From assembly GCA_026398135.1 (NCBI GenBank), contig JAPLTN010000044.1, forward strand, positions 1-43,838: a stretch of DNA of 43,838 bases, given 5' to 3'. The notes below the pieces were generated by a model. It saw only the letters and a program-made list of their open reading frames with translations. It did not search any database and was not told the DNA's origin. A program made the translations under genes and the position numbers. This DNA comes from Verrucomicrobiota bacterium (GTDB lineage: Bacteria; Verrucomicrobiota; Verrucomicrobiia; Opitutales; Opitutaceae). How positions within the stretch are numbered: the first letter of the stretch is position 1; the number at the start of each line of letters is the position of its first letter. Shown here piece by piece: positions 30,123 through 40,420 of the stretch.

Positions 30123-32708
30123 CTACTTCACCATCCACTCGAACGCGCCCGTCGACCAGCCCTGCTGGAGTTGGATCTCGATGCGCAGGGCGGACGTGGT
30201 CACCGGGGTGAAGGTGACGCGATGCAGGGCGTCCCTGCTGGAGGGATAACCCGAAGCGCCCTCCACCGGTTTCCAGGAGCCGTCCGCGGCCTTGTAGGAG
30301 AGCGACCAGGATGCAGGCACCCTGCACTGGCCTCGGCCGGTGTCGTCAAACCACATGATGGACACTTCAGATACCTTTTCGGGCTGCTTGAAGTCGTACT
30401 GCATCCATTCCGCCGTGCCCTTGTGAGGCCAAAAGTCGAAGGCCGTGGCGAAGCCGTCGGTGGCGTTCAGGGGTAGCAGCTGGTCGTTGAGCCGTTGCGG
30501 ATCCATCTCGCCCCCGCGGGTGAAGGACACCGACACCTTGCTCTGCGCGGCGATGGTGGGCAGGGGTCGCGGACGGAGACCTTCGGCGTTGCGGGGGAAC
30601 CAGGTGCGCATGGGCGACAGGCCGCGGTTGTTCCAGGCGAAATAGGGGATGGCGGTGAGCGTCACCGGCGTGCCGGTGGTGGCGCCGTCCGTCGCACGTT
30701 CCGCCCGCTGGGCGGTGATAGTCAGCACCGTGACGCCCTCCAGCAGATCTGGGCGTGGCACCGCTTCGATGCGCGCATCGTCCGGCAGCCAGGTTTCGAA
30801 CAGCGACAGGTCGGGGTGGTCGACACCCTCCAGGCAGTAGACGACCGGGCCGCGCTCCAGGGCCACCTGATTGCGCGTGGCGACGATGGCGGGATTGCCG
30901 TTGACCCGGCGCACGGGCATCGGCAGGTCCAGGGTGACCACGGACCCCGGCTTCCATTCCCGCTTCAGCAGCACGTAGCCGGACTCAGGTTTCACGTCGA
31001 CCTTGATGCTGTCGACCGAGACCGACCAGGCGGCGGGCGTGGCATCATCGTAGGTATAGAGATCGCTCGGCACTGGCCGGCCCTGGACCCAGCCGGGAAT
31101 GCGCAGGGCAAGGGTAAAGGTGGCTGCCTGCGCAGGATTGACCATCAGGCGCACCGCGCCATTCCACGGATATTCCGTGGTCTGGGTGATGGCGACCTTC
31201 ACGCCTTGCACCGTGGCCTCCGCTTCGCTTTGGGCATAGAGGTTCACATACAGGCGATCATCGCGCACCGCGCAGAAGTACTCGGTGAGTGCCGCCATGG
31301 TGCGCAGCACATTGGGCGGACAGCAGGCGCAGCCGAACCAGGCCGCGCGGCCGGCTTTGCCGTGGTTGTTCTTCGCCTTGCCGTCGTATTCCAGGGGATT
31401 GGGGTAGAAGAAGCGGTCGCCGCTCAGGGATACGCCGCTCAGGAAGCCGTTATGCAGCGTGCGTTCAAATACATCCATGTACTTTCCATCGCCTGTCATC
31501 AGGAACATGCGGTGATTCCACATCATGAAGGCGATGGCGGCGCAGGTCTCGTTGTAACAGTTGTGGGGCAGTTCGTAGTCATTGCCGTAGGACTCGGTCC
31601 TAGCGCGGGCGCCGACGCCGCCGGTGAGGTGCATCTTGCGGCCGACGGCGTTCTCCCAGATGGCGGTGATGGCAGTGAGGTAGCTCTGATCGCCGGTGAG
31701 CGCCGCCACGTCGACCATGCCGGAATACATGTAGTTGGCGCGTACCGCATGGCCCACTGCTGTTCGCTGGTCGACCACTTTCTGGTGGCGCTGGTTGTAG
31801 TCGCCGCTGGCCCAGAGGTGACTGTAGCGCGCCTCGGCTGGGTCGACCACTTTCTGGTGGCGCTGGTTGTAGTCGCTCTGGCCGGGGCCACGCACGTCGA
31901 GGAAGTACTTCGCCAAGTCAATCCAGCGCTTGTCGCCGGTGATCCGGTAGAGCTTGGCTAAACCCATCTCAATGACCTGGTGGCCGGGAGCGATTTTCAG
32001 CTCATGGCTGCCGAAATCCTTCTGCAGGAGTTCGGCGCTCTTCAGGCAGATGTCCAACAGGGTACGCTTGCCGGTGGCTTGGAAATGGGCAGTACCGGCC
32101 TCGTAGAGGTGGCCGAGGTTGTAGAGTTCGTGACTGAGTTCCGGTTCCTTTTCCCAACGTTTTTTGCCTATCCAGTCGTGGGCCGGCGAATCCGGATGCA
32201 TAGTGCGCCAAGTGTAGAGGTAACCATCGGGTTCCTGGGCGGCGGCGATGCGGGCGATGTAGCCGTCGAGGCGCTGGTCGAGAGCCGGATCCGGCTTCAC
32301 GCTCATGGCGAAAGACGCGCCCTCGATGGCCTTAAATAAGTCTGAATCATCGAAGGGATAGTCAGTGGGCGGATTGTGCTTGAAGGAAGTCTCGCCAGCG
32401 GCACGGCGTTTCATCACCTCAGTAGCGAGATCGAAGTTCTTGATGCGCTTTGTGCTCTGCTGGAAGGCATAGGGTAGGGTGACGGCGCGGTTGATCTCCT
32501 GGCGCGGCTGCCAGAATCCGCCGATGATTTTAACGGCGGTGAAGGGCACCGGCTGCACGGGGTAGTCGGCGGTGACTAGGGGGGTGATAGAGTTCTGATC
32601 TATTTGCTGAGTCGTGGTCGGTTCGGCAGCGTGCAGCGCTGCCAGCGGTGCCAGCAGCATGGCTGCGAAGATAATAGATATGTGTCTGTTCATGTTAGTC
32701 TTTCTCAT
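30123..32708 (-). CDS. Secreted GH127-type beta-L-arabinofuranosidase
   Basis: About 861 residues with a signal peptide (RHISIIFAAMLLAPLAALHA). The barrel has GGFWQPRQEINRAVTLPYAF (around 55) and VGHAVRANYMYSGMVDVAAL, with its Cys pair in WFGCACCPPNVLRTMA (around 450) and ETCAAIAFMMWNHRMF, as in GH127, where Cys is the nucleophile and Zn is bound. The C-terminal part (about 720-861) looks like a discoidin-type sugar-binding domain. Start at MRKTNMN or MNRHIS; both give a signal peptide. A 36-bp stretch is repeated 72 bp away inside the gene (31769-31804, 31841-31876), adding 24 residues (DYNQRHQKVVD twice). Removes L-arabinofuranose, consistent with a rhamnose/arabinose-containing target. Confidence 0.88.
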   Translation of the reverse strand: MRKTNMNRHISIIFAAMLLAPLAALHAAEPTTTQQIDQNSITPLVTADYPVQPVPFTAVKIIGGFWQPRQEINRAVTLPYAFQQSTKRIKNFDLATEVMKRRAAGETSFKHNPPTDYPFDDSDLFKAIEGASFAMSVKPDPALDQRLDGYIARIAAAQEPDGYLYTWRTMHPDSPAHDWIGKKRWEKEPELSHELYNLGHLYEAGTAHFQATGKRTLLDICLKSAELLQKDFGSHELKIAPGHQVIEMGLAKLYRITGDKRWIDLAKYFLDVRGPGQSDYNQRHQKVVDPAEARYSHLWASGDYNQRHQKVVDQRTAVGHAVRANYMYSGMVDVAALTGDQSYLTAITAIWENAVGRKMHLTGGVGARARTESYGNDYELPHNCYNETCAAIAFMMWNHRMFLMTGDGKYMDVFERTLHNGFLSGVSLSGDRFFYPNPLEYDGKAKNNHGKAGRAAWFGCACCPPNVLRTMAALTEYFCAVRDDRLYVNLYAQSEAEATVQGVKVAITQTTEYPWNGAVRLMVNPAQAATFTLALRIPGWVQGRPVPSDLYTYDDATPAAWSVSVDSIKVDVKPESGYVLLKREWKPGSVVTLDLPMPVRRVNGNPAIVATRNQVALERGPVVYCLEGVDHPDLSLFETWLPDDARIEAVPRPDLLEGVTVLTITAQRAERATDGATTGTPVTLTAIPYFAWNNRGLSPMRTWFPRNAEGLRPRPLPTIAAQSKVSVSFTRGGEMDPQRLNDQLLPLNATDGFATAFDFWPHKGTAEWMQYDFKQPEKVSEVSIMWFDDTGRGQCRVPASWSLSYKAADGSWKPVEGASGYPSSRDALHRVTFTPVTTSALRIEIQLQQGWSTGAFEWMVK
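31769..31876. repeat. 36-bp direct repeat inside GH127 gene
   Basis: The 36 bases at 31769-31804 recur exactly at 31841-31876, 72 bases apart, and encode DYNQRHQKVVD twice. The duplication keeps the frame. The intervening text PAEARYSHLWASG has no counterpart I recall in the family, so a recent tandem duplication is likely. Confidence 0.8.
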
Positions 32709-32826
32709 AATAGCATTTCTCTTTTTATTATTATTCCTGATCAATTACTCTAGGTTGAACCGAAGCCGTAACTCCCCGATCCTACCTCTTCACTCCGATT
32801 ACGTTTTTCATCATCTGTTTCACTCC

Positions 32827-34218
32827 TTATTCCCTCGGATACAACACGTTTAAGCGGCGCTTCTGCGCGTCGGTTGGCTTAACATCCTCGTGCGCCCCTC
32901 CTGGGGTAAAGACCTCGCGCATGGCATCCAGGTACCCGAAGCCGGCCAACGTGGAGGGCATGAGGAAGTGCCCTTCCCCAAACTCATTCCAGTTGGGCAG
33001 CATCACGATCTTGCGCCCCAGCGAATCAGTTGGATGCGAAGGCATGAGTTCATCCCGCGTCCATTGCAGCAAGGTTTGGTAATCGGCTATGGTCGCAAAA
33101 CCGCCACCACTCGCGCCCCAGGGCTGGCGACTCCAGCCCATGGAGATACTCGGCAGGACGCCGAACTTCTCCGCGACCCCCGCCTCGCGCTGTGCGATGT
33201 TGTTTTTCCGCTGGGTATTCGCATCCGGCGTTCCCCACGTATACGCATAGCAGTAGTCCACGCCAATCGACTTCATGGCCTTCATCGCATTGCGATCTGC
33301 ACGTCGCAATTCCATCAACAATACCAGACCAGGGAAGCCCGCCTTTGCCACCTCATCACGCAGCGTTTGAATCGCCTGGCGCGCACCGTCAGTGCCACCA
33401 AACATCCGCTGGAGATTCTTAAGATGGTAAATCGAAAGCACCGGTTTGCCGTCAATCTTCATGTAACGGGGGTCCTTGAAGAAATACTCGATCATGTAAG
33501 GAATCATGTTTTCCCGCCAGTCCTTTGGATTGGTTTCGCAGGCACCGTCATTGGTAATCATTATTGCGAATTTTTTCAGGTGGCTGTAGCGGGCATTGAA
33601 CAGACCTTTGATGATGCCCTGATCCAGCACGCCGTCCTTGATCGGGTTGTTGATCGCGTTATTCGGCCGGTACCAGCAGTGCAACTCGAACCCGATGCCA
33701 TGTTCCACCTGCCATTTGATTTCCCAATCCGTCACCTCCGGGTTCCCTTCATCATACCAGCCCAGGTAGGGTTTCCGCTTTTCCGCATAGGGATAAACAT
33801 AATCCCACCCGGCATACGACGTGCCTTCGCGCCACAGGTTGCAACTTTGCACGCCCAGGATGTGGGAGGCGGCAACAGGCTTCGGCTCCGGAACATAATC
33901 CGCCGGATAATCACGCCACGGATAGACCTGCGCATCATCAACCCAGATATTCCCTGCAAAGCGGATGAATTCCTCCGGCTTCGGGAACGCGATCTTTTCA
34001 GGCAATGGTTTGCCATTGATATAAACCTCTGCTGTCCTGGATTTGGGATCGGCGATGACTTTTGCCATATACCAGAAGTTCGAGCGGTAGGGTGCGATCC
34101 GCTCAAGAGCTACGCCACCCAGATTCACCCCCACACCCTCTTTTTGTTCCAAGCCGCTATTTTTCGGATGGCCTGGCCTGAAACTTTGAGGCTGAAAATA
34201 TCGGGCTTTGTAGCACAT
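32827..34218 (-). pseudogene. GH99-like (WbsX-type) catalytic part of a split gene
   Basis: The frame holds the catalytic half of a large secreted protein: a beta-sandwich end (SNFWYMAKVIADPKSRTAEVYINGKPLPEKI), then VQSCNLWREGTSYAGWDYVYPYAEKRKPYLGWYDEG, which opens a glycoside-hydrolase-99-like TIM barrel of the WbsX type. It continues through WQVEHGIGFELHCWYRP, DPRYMKIDGKPVLSIYHL and VMLPNWNEFGEG. These proteins are thought to act on glycans, with the Glu pair of NEFGEG as a likely catalytic region. Residues before about 34140 are only the out-of-frame tail of the upstream frame. It lacks its own signal peptide, so it depends on the upstream frame for export. Confidence 0.7.
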
Positions 34219-35510
34219 TCGAAAGCCTGCACGGCACCGTCTTTGACTTCCCAGTCGGCTGGCACCTTGCCAACGCCAGACGTCACAAAGGTCTCGTTGA
34301 CGGTGTAGCCTTTGTAAAGGTTGACCGGATTAAGGAACACCTCGCCCGTTGCCGCATCGCCGGTTTTCACCAGTACATAGTCAATGCTCTTGATCGGATT
34401 AACAAATGGCAGACCGCTTGCTTTCAATTCGCCATCCACGAACACGTCAGCTTTTTTTGAGTCAATATCGGCAACAACCTTCACGCCGTAGTCGCGATTG
34501 GTCTCGAAAGGCATCAGCACTTTCCCGGTTTCCCAGCACAGGTTGCCACCCTTGGTCACCAGGCTCACGCCGGCTTGTTCGAGATCACGCAATTGCCAGC
34601 ATGCGCCCTCCATCGCCGTCGGCAGCTTGAAGCGAAACTCAAAGGTGACGGAGCCTTCGGTCTGCCGGGCAACCTTGTGTTTGAGCGTGATGGCGCCGTG
34701 GCTGCTGGTATCCACCAGCTTGAACCAGTCGCTGTGGAAGGCAAAGCCTGCGGAGATGCCTGACGGCTGATATTCGTAATGGCCACCGCTCTTATCGACT
34801 TCCCAGCCGGAAAGCATCACCGTTTTTTCATCACCCCAGCAATACGGCCGGGGTGACATAAACGAGTATTGCAGCAGGTAGCCGGTCGTCAGTTCGCGAA
34901 TGAATGGTTTCGGCGGTCGGGGGCCGACCTTGAGTAACTCCGGTGCCAGACCTGTCGTGTCAAAATACAAAGTCGGCAGGCCGTAACCTTGCTTGGCGAG
35001 GCCATAAGTTCGTTTGGGATAGGCATCGCCCTCGGAGTACACGCCAGGCCCCACGTCGGCCACCGCCAGATGCGCACGGATATCGCCGATTTCCATCATC
35101 GGGTCGCCACCAGCCTCCTCGCCCGAGGTGAGGCGATAGCTTCGGCCTTGTTCAAGCTTCAAGGGAACGGGGAGACGTTCAAAGGCAAAACCCCGCTCAT
35201 CAACCTTGGAACCGGGCGAAACCATCACCCGCGCCAGCGGCTTTTCCGCGGCGGAATCCCAGAGCGTCACCGGATGAACCCGCTGGAGCGCACCGCCACT
35301 GACCGACCGGCCCAGTGCCGTCACGGAAAGCGCCTCCGTCGGAGTAAACTGAAAGCCCGCGTTCCCGGTGAAATCCGTTCTTTGCCCGGTGTATTTCCGG
35401 GCGAACAGGTTCATCTCGCCGGATGCGGTGTTTTCAGCCTGCACCGGCGCGGCCATCAAGGCCGCCATCAGGAGCGTACAGATTATCCGATAAGTTTTTT
35501 TATGAATCAT
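34125..35510 (-). pseudogene. N-terminal part of the split GH99-like gene
   Basis: 461 residues with a signal peptide (YRIICTLLMAALMAAPVQAE). A first domain (about 30-150) is a DUF4082-like sandwich: ARKYTGQRTDFTGNAGFQF and RSYRLTSGEEAGGDPMMEIG. A LamG-type sandwich follows (about 245-375: SVTFEFRFKLPTAMEGACWQLRDLE, NRDYGVKVVADIDSKKADVFVDG). A second LamG copy begins with DIFSLKVSG but then loses frame, ending KKRVWG. The missing strands of that copy, about 25-30 residues, are absent from both frames, so a deletion with a frame change is more likely than a single-base error. The next frame continues the same fold. Confidence 0.65.
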
Positions 35511-35571
35511 AGCAGTTTTATATTTTATGAAAGTTTCAGGTCTTTAACAGGGTTTGGGGTCAAGCGACCGA

Positions 35572-38544
35572 CTAGGGTCGCAAAACCTTCACGCGTTCCA
35601 GCTGCAACCGGTACACTCCTGTTTCATCCGCAGACGGTTCACCAAGACGTGTCACGTTGATCTTGATAAACCTCACTTTCGGATAACCGATCACCGTATA
35701 CAGGTCCACACTCAGCCCCTTGGCATCCGGCGCCGGACAATTGGTAAACGCCGCCACCGTCGTATACTGCTCCCGATCCGTCCCTATCTGCACCGTAAAA
35801 TCGCGAGGAAACCCGGCTACCCCTCCGCCCTTGGTCTTTGTATCACCGCGGGGAACAAGCACAATCCCATTGAGCGTTGCCTCCTCGCCAAGATCGATCT
35901 CAACCCACTCCTTCCCTGCAGCCCCGTCATGCGCCGCAGAACTGTACCCCTTTTTCCTCAAGTCCGATTCAGCAGCCATCAGATTCGCCACACTCCAGCC
36001 GCCTTCTTCATGCGAGGAAGAAGCCGAAAACGTTATCTTTCCCACCTTCTTCTCCTCCGACTGAATTACGCTAACCTTCTCGCTGGCCTCTAGACCGCGC
36101 ACTTCAATCTCATACGTCCCCTTATCAAGCCCGAGTAGCTTGCCAGGCTTGCCATTGACAAGAACGGTTTCGCCCTTCGGCAGCACCACATCCGCACACG
36201 TGCCGGCAGGCACGGTCAGCTTCAGCAGAAGCGTGGTCCCCTTCTTTTCCCAACTGGACGCAATCACTCCATGCGGTGTAGGCACCAGCCCTTTAGCCCA
36301 GCTCACATCATAGAGTGGTAGCGGCTTGACCTGGAATTTACTGAACCCGGGCTCCAGCGGAAGCACGCCCAGTACGTATGCACTGAAATGATAAGCAATC
36401 GCCGTATCCGGATGCGACTCATCGCCCCATCCGCGGCTTATCATCGCCATGCACTCTGTCGTCGTTGCCGCACCCTTCCAGCCCGGGGCCACCAGATTCA
36501 GCCAGTTGTGCTCTACGATCGCCTTCAATCCCTGCTCCCCGTGCCCGTAAGCAAACATGCCGCGACTGGCCAGGCTCTGGAACTTGCCATGCGCAGTCTT
36601 CCGCAGCTGTGGCACAACTCTCTCCGCCTGCCCGGACGTCAGCAACCCCATGGACAATGCCAGCGCGTTTGCATCCGCACCAAGTCGGGGCGTCTCCACC
36701 GCCTCATAAAAATAGCCCGCCTTCTCATCCCACAACCGCTCAAAGAGCGCGCGCTTGATCACCTCGGACTTCTTCCGGGACGCCGCAGCGTCGTCCTTAT
36801 ACCCCAGCCGCGCCGCAATCCTAGCCCCGTCGGTAAAAACACCCCACAACAAAACGTTCATGAAAGCACGCTTGCGCACATCGCCAAGACCAAGATTACG
36901 GGCATGCTTCGAGGTGGCGCGCTCTTGTACAAACAACCCGTCTTCACCGATCTTGCGGCCAAGATATCCGAGCAAACGCTGCAACGCCGGATATATCTCC
37001 TTCAAAGTTGCAACGTCATCCGTATAGAGCAGGTGATCCCAGGCGACAGGCACCAGCCAGGCGGCAAATTCATCCGATGGAAATGGACCATAATCCCCCG
37101 ACGCCGGCGGCACACTGTTCTCCGGGTATGGACAGGCCTGCACATAGCCTTCCGGCGTCTGATTGAACGCCAGCATCTTCAGCGAATCCCGCATGTACGT
37201 CGGCTGGGAGAACGCATAGTAAACATTCCTCTGTGCAAAATACAGGTCACCGGACCAGACCAACCGGTCACGCTTGGCACCGTCCGCCACAAACGAGAGC
37301 GTCCTTGCAAACTGCCACTTCGACAGATCACCGGTAAAATCATCCTCCAGAAGCGTACTGCCTTTTTCGCCCGAAACACGGATGAAATCAAACAGCGGCC
37401 ACTTCTCCTTAGCAGTATAAAACCCGACCCGGCCGGTCAGGAACGCCTCGTCACGGGTCTCATCAACAACCGCGCCATCCAGCCGCGTGGTAATAAGATT
37501 ACCTTTGGCCTCGATTTTCAGATTATACCTGGCCCCATCCGTCAGCGGCCCGGCAAGTTTCTTCTCGCTCAGTACCTTGTCCGCGCCGCCTTTTCGCTGA
37601 ATCAACCGGAACGTCCCATCCAGCGCGAACTCGGCGATATAAGCATTGCGCGCATCCTGCGCGCGGAACGCGACCCCCGCCGCCGAAACATGATGCAGAT
37701 TGGTTCTCAACTCAAAACACGTCTCAACCGCAACATCGCCCCACTCCTTTCCGGTCACGCTCAGCCCGATGTCACCGGCCTGCTCCAATTTGCGCGGCAG
37801 CAGCCAGCCATCGACGGTTTTCCATGCATTGTGATCCGGGAACGAGGCGATCTGCAGAGTCCAGGTGCTGATATACCAGAGGCGATTAAGTTGCTCGTTA
37901 CTGCTAAGGAAAAAGCCGTCGTGCGGCGAACGGTCATGGACCTCGCTGTTCACCATCACCACCGAATCGATATCCACCGTTGTATCCGGACTGTCCAGCT
38001 GCACCCGCACATAACGCGCCTGACCCTGGATCAGCGGTGCAATGAAAGTGCCCGTGCGCGGAATGGTGTAGGTTTCGTGCCGGTTGACGTTGCCTGGCAA
38101 CACGGGCAGGTCCACTGTCGGCCCCATGTAGCGCGCGCTCGTCTCGCGCGTGAAATCGCCCGTCTCGCCAGTCCCGTTCGGATGGCACGCATAAGACAGC
38201 CGGACAACCGGAACTCCGGTTTTCGCAGTAACCGTGAATACCGCATAACCGCCCACACTCTGCTTCCCGAAATCCAAAACCACCACGGGCTTAGCGCCAC
38301 CCTTCTCATAGACGAGACGACAGCTCCTGCCATCCCGGGCCAGCATGGCCTCACTGGTATCAACCTTCCCCTCCTGCCTCAGCACGCCAATCGGCGCAAC
38401 GCGATCAGACTTCGGTGTCAACACCTGCGCCGCCGCGTCAGTGAGCCAGACGCTATCCTTGCTGGCGTTGTTCGTATTGGCAGCCGAGGCCACGCTGACG
38501 CAAAGCCAGAGGGCGGTTAATTTACTTTTATACATTGATTTCAT
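35572..38544 (-). CDS. Secreted multi-domain GH78-type rhamnosidase
   Basis: 990 residues with a signal peptide (MYKSKLTALWLCVSVASA). An N-terminal sandwich (to about 205) is followed by the barrel start DGFFLSSNEQLNRLWYIS. A concanavalin-like insert (about 250-425: WGDVAVETCFELRTNLHHVSAAGVAF, DGARYNLKIEAKGNLITTRLDG) then interrupts the barrel. The barrel resumes at VADGAKRDRLVWSGDL, the acid motif of the family. The C-terminal discoidin-type domain (about 850-990: ITFSASSSHEEGGWSV, DLGEEATLNGIVLV) binds sugar. The insertion in the barrel is unusual. The start overlaps the stop of a GH78-N fragment (ATGA). Confidence 0.82.
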   Translation of the reverse strand: MKSMYKSKLTALWLCVSVASAANTNNASKDSVWLTDAAAQVLTPKSDRVAPIGVLRQEGKVDTSEAMLARDGRSCRLVYEKGGAKPVVVLDFGKQSVGGYAVFTVTAKTGVPVVRLSYACHPNGTGETGDFTRETSARYMGPTVDLPVLPGNVNRHETYTIPRTGTFIAPLIQGQARYVRVQLDSPDTTVDIDSVVMVNSEVHDRSPHDGFFLSSNEQLNRLWYISTWTLQIASFPDHNAWKTVDGWLLPRKLEQAGDIGLSVTGKEWGDVAVETCFELRTNLHHVSAAGVAFRAQDARNAYIAEFALDGTFRLIQRKGGADKVLSEKKLAGPLTDGARYNLKIEAKGNLITTRLDGAVVDETRDEAFLTGRVGFYTAKEKWPLFDFIRVSGEKGSTLLEDDFTGDLSKWQFARTLSFVADGAKRDRLVWSGDLYFAQRNVYYAFSQPTYMRDSLKMLAFNQTPEGYVQACPYPENSVPPASGDYGPFPSDEFAAWLVPVAWDHLLYTDDVATLKEIYPALQRLLGYLGRKIGEDGLFVQERATSKHARNLGLGDVRKRAFMNVLLWGVFTDGARIAARLGYKDDAAASRKKSEVIKRALFERLWDEKAGYFYEAVETPRLGADANALALSMGLLTSGQAERVVPQLRKTAHGKFQSLASRGMFAYGHGEQGLKAIVEHNWLNLVAPGWKGAATTTECMAMISRGWGDESHPDTAIAYHFSAYVLGVLPLEPGFSKFQVKPLPLYDVSWAKGLVPTPHGVIASSWEKKGTTLLLKLTVPAGTCADVVLPKGETVLVNGKPGKLLGLDKGTYEIEVRGLEASEKVSVIQSEEKKVGKITFSASSSHEEGGWSVANLMAAESDLRKKGYSSAAHDGAAGKEWVEIDLGEEATLNGIVLVPRGDTKTKGGGVAGFPRDFTVQIGTDREQYTTVAAFTNCPAPDAKGLSVDLYTVIGYPKVRFIKINVTRLGEPSADETGVYRLQLERVKVLRP

Positions 38545-38795
38545 TTCAGTTCTCGCGGGGTTTTTATAGTGTTAAGCAGAGTGGTATAATCGAACCGTTT
38601 ACGGGCGGGATCGACCCCGGCTTCATCACTCCAAATCCAAGCCGCGTCGGCAAGGTCGATAGTCGGCGCCAGGGCGGGTCCTATCCACTGCGCCTGCCAG
38701 ACGCGATCCGAAGGAGATTCCGCCGATGCGGTGGAAATAAGGAGAAGCGCGGGTGACAACAAGAGGGACGAGATACCACCCAGCAGAACCCGCAT
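38541..38795 (-). pseudogene. 5' fragment of a rhamnosidase-type gene
   Basis: 84 residues from MRVLLGG: a signal peptide (GGISSLLLSPALLLISTASAE) and then DRVWQAQWIGPALAP and AAWIWSDEAGVDPAR, the start of a rhamnosidase-type beta-sandwich. It then runs into unrelated residues and stops. The same segment heads the gene at 41447-42436, with 50 identical bases (38612-38661 and 42243-42292). A longer frame up to 38879 is open and overlaps the GH43 stop, but MRVLLGG matches the start of the other copy. The stop overlaps the start of the next rhamnosidase gene. Confidence 0.75.
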
Positions 38796-38875
38796 GGAGC
38801 TCTGCGAGAATGATTCAGGCTCAAACCCCATGCCTTCAAACCTGGGTTTTATCTTTAATATTGCCGATATAAATC

Positions 38876-40279
38876 TCATTTGGCCCCATTGCGCTTAAAC
38901 CGGAAATGCCTGACTTTTAAATTAAGTTCTTCGTCGCCATTAAATACCATGTATAAATCATGTACGCCTCTGGCATTCTTTATCGGCCCCGTCTGATTCT
39001 TCCAGCGAGTCTCTCCGTCCGTGCTACCAACAGTCGTAGAGCCAATGATTTGACCGTCTGGCGAGTCAATCCTTAACTCGATCAGGCCGCCCTTGCCTGC
39101 AGAGTCCACTTCAATTTCGAACGAAGCTGCACCTGCGCCAAAATCGAAATTTTTAAAAGAGATCCAGCTTTTATTTTTCATGCTTTCAACATACATTATA
39201 TTCGGGCCATCCTCTTTACTAGAATTTTGCTTTATCCCGGGCGAGGACCCGGTATAGTCATCCCCTTTAAATCTGCCGAAGGCGTCATGCTTAATGGTGC
39301 AGACACCGCCAACACCATTTTTTGTCTGTTCAATCTTTGGCATGTCGCCATTTGGCAGGTACTTAAATTCTTCAACGCAGGTGTACCGCCTCTTGCCGCC
39401 ACGGGGACCATCAATGTGATAGAAAAAGTAGTGCTTATCATTAAAATGCGCGATCCCCATCTGTTCATTCAAACCCGTTCTCTGCATAACCACGCCCTTA
39501 TACACATAAGGGCCGTAAGGATTTGTGGAGGTGGCGTAATCAATAGTTCCGGCCTCGGGGCGGCCGGTTTCTTGATTTTTAACAACACAAGTCATAGTGA
39601 ATACACCGTTGTGATAATCAATCCAAGGTCCTTCCCAGAAATAAGGCTTCTCCGGCTTTACAATTTGGGTGACCGCATCATCCGCCAATTCGATCATGTT
39701 TCGCTTAAGTTTGACCACATAAAAGATGTCCTGTCCAAATAACATGTAAGGATCATCTTTGTAAAAAAAGACATTAGCGGTTACCAGTAAACCCGCCCGC
39801 TTGACGCCTGGTGTTTTTTTGGTAATCAGAGGATAACCTAATGCATCCACAAAGGGACCGGTGGGCGAGTCACTGACCGCAACCCCTATTTTATTCTGTC
39901 CTTGAATGGGTGCATAATAATAATATTTTCCATCGGGCCCTTTTTGACAATCACCATCCCATGCCGCCCCACGACTACCACGCGTCCATTTGAAGTCGGT
40001 TACATTCAATACGGAACCGTGATCTATCCAGTCGATGAGATTCGTCGTTGAATACGCGTGGTAGTCATACATGTCGCCATAACCACCATGGTCTGTATCA
40101 TGAGTTGTATAGACATACAACTTGCCGTCACCGAAATTTCCATGCGGGGCTGGATCCGCCGTATAGATGTTCGTGAAGAGCGGGTTCTCGGCTCTAGCGG
40201 GCATACAAATATTCAGCATGGCGACTGAATAGATAGCCAGTAGCCAATTGGAGTTACTGATAAGTTTTATTTTTTTCAT
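38876..40279 (-). CDS. Secreted GH43 with C-terminal carbohydrate-binding sandwich
   Basis: 467 residues with a signal peptide (NSNWLLAIYSVAMLNICMPARAE). The GH43 propeller opens with FTNIYTADPAPHGNFGDGKLYVYTTHD, where the Asp of ADPAP is the general base. The other acidic sites lie in GAAWDGDCQKGPDGKYYYYAP and KPYFWEGPWIDYHNGVFTM (Glu as proton donor). The C-terminal ~130 residues (SWISFKNFDFGAGAASFEIEVDSAGKGGLIELRID) match a CBM6-like sandwich. GH43 enzymes of this plan remove arabinose, xylose or galactose. The gene is clearly AT-richer than its neighbours, which suggests separate acquisition. Confidence 0.88.
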   Translation of the reverse strand: MKKIKLISNSNWLLAIYSVAMLNICMPARAENPLFTNIYTADPAPHGNFGDGKLYVYTTHDTDHGGYGDMYDYHAYSTTNLIDWIDHGSVLNVTDFKWTRGSRGAAWDGDCQKGPDGKYYYYAPIQGQNKIGVAVSDSPTGPFVDALGYPLITKKTPGVKRAGLLVTANVFFYKDDPYMLFGQDIFYVVKLKRNMIELADDAVTQIVKPEKPYFWEGPWIDYHNGVFTMTCVVKNQETGRPEAGTIDYATSTNPYGPYVYKGVVMQRTGLNEQMGIAHFNDKHYFFYHIDGPRGGKRRYTCVEEFKYLPNGDMPKIEQTKNGVGGVCTIKHDAFGRFKGDDYTGSSPGIKQNSSKEDGPNIMYVESMKNKSWISFKNFDFGAGAASFEIEVDSAGKGGLIELRIDSPDGQIIGSTTVGSTDGETRWKNQTGPIKNARGVHDLYMVFNGDEELNLKVRHFRFKRNGAK

Positions 40280-40420
40280 GTGTGTGTGTCCTGCATATCG
40301 GTTAGCTGAAAAATCAGAAGTTATTCACCTGAAGAGAAAATTGCGTTTTATTGGGTGTGATGCATTTCGTTTCCCCATTTCTTACATTGACGTAAGCATG
40401 GCGCCATAGGCATGAGCCAC

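Noticed and set aside
36388-38520. 710-codon plus-strand frame
   Set aside because: Antisense of the large rhamnosidase; no recognisable motifs.
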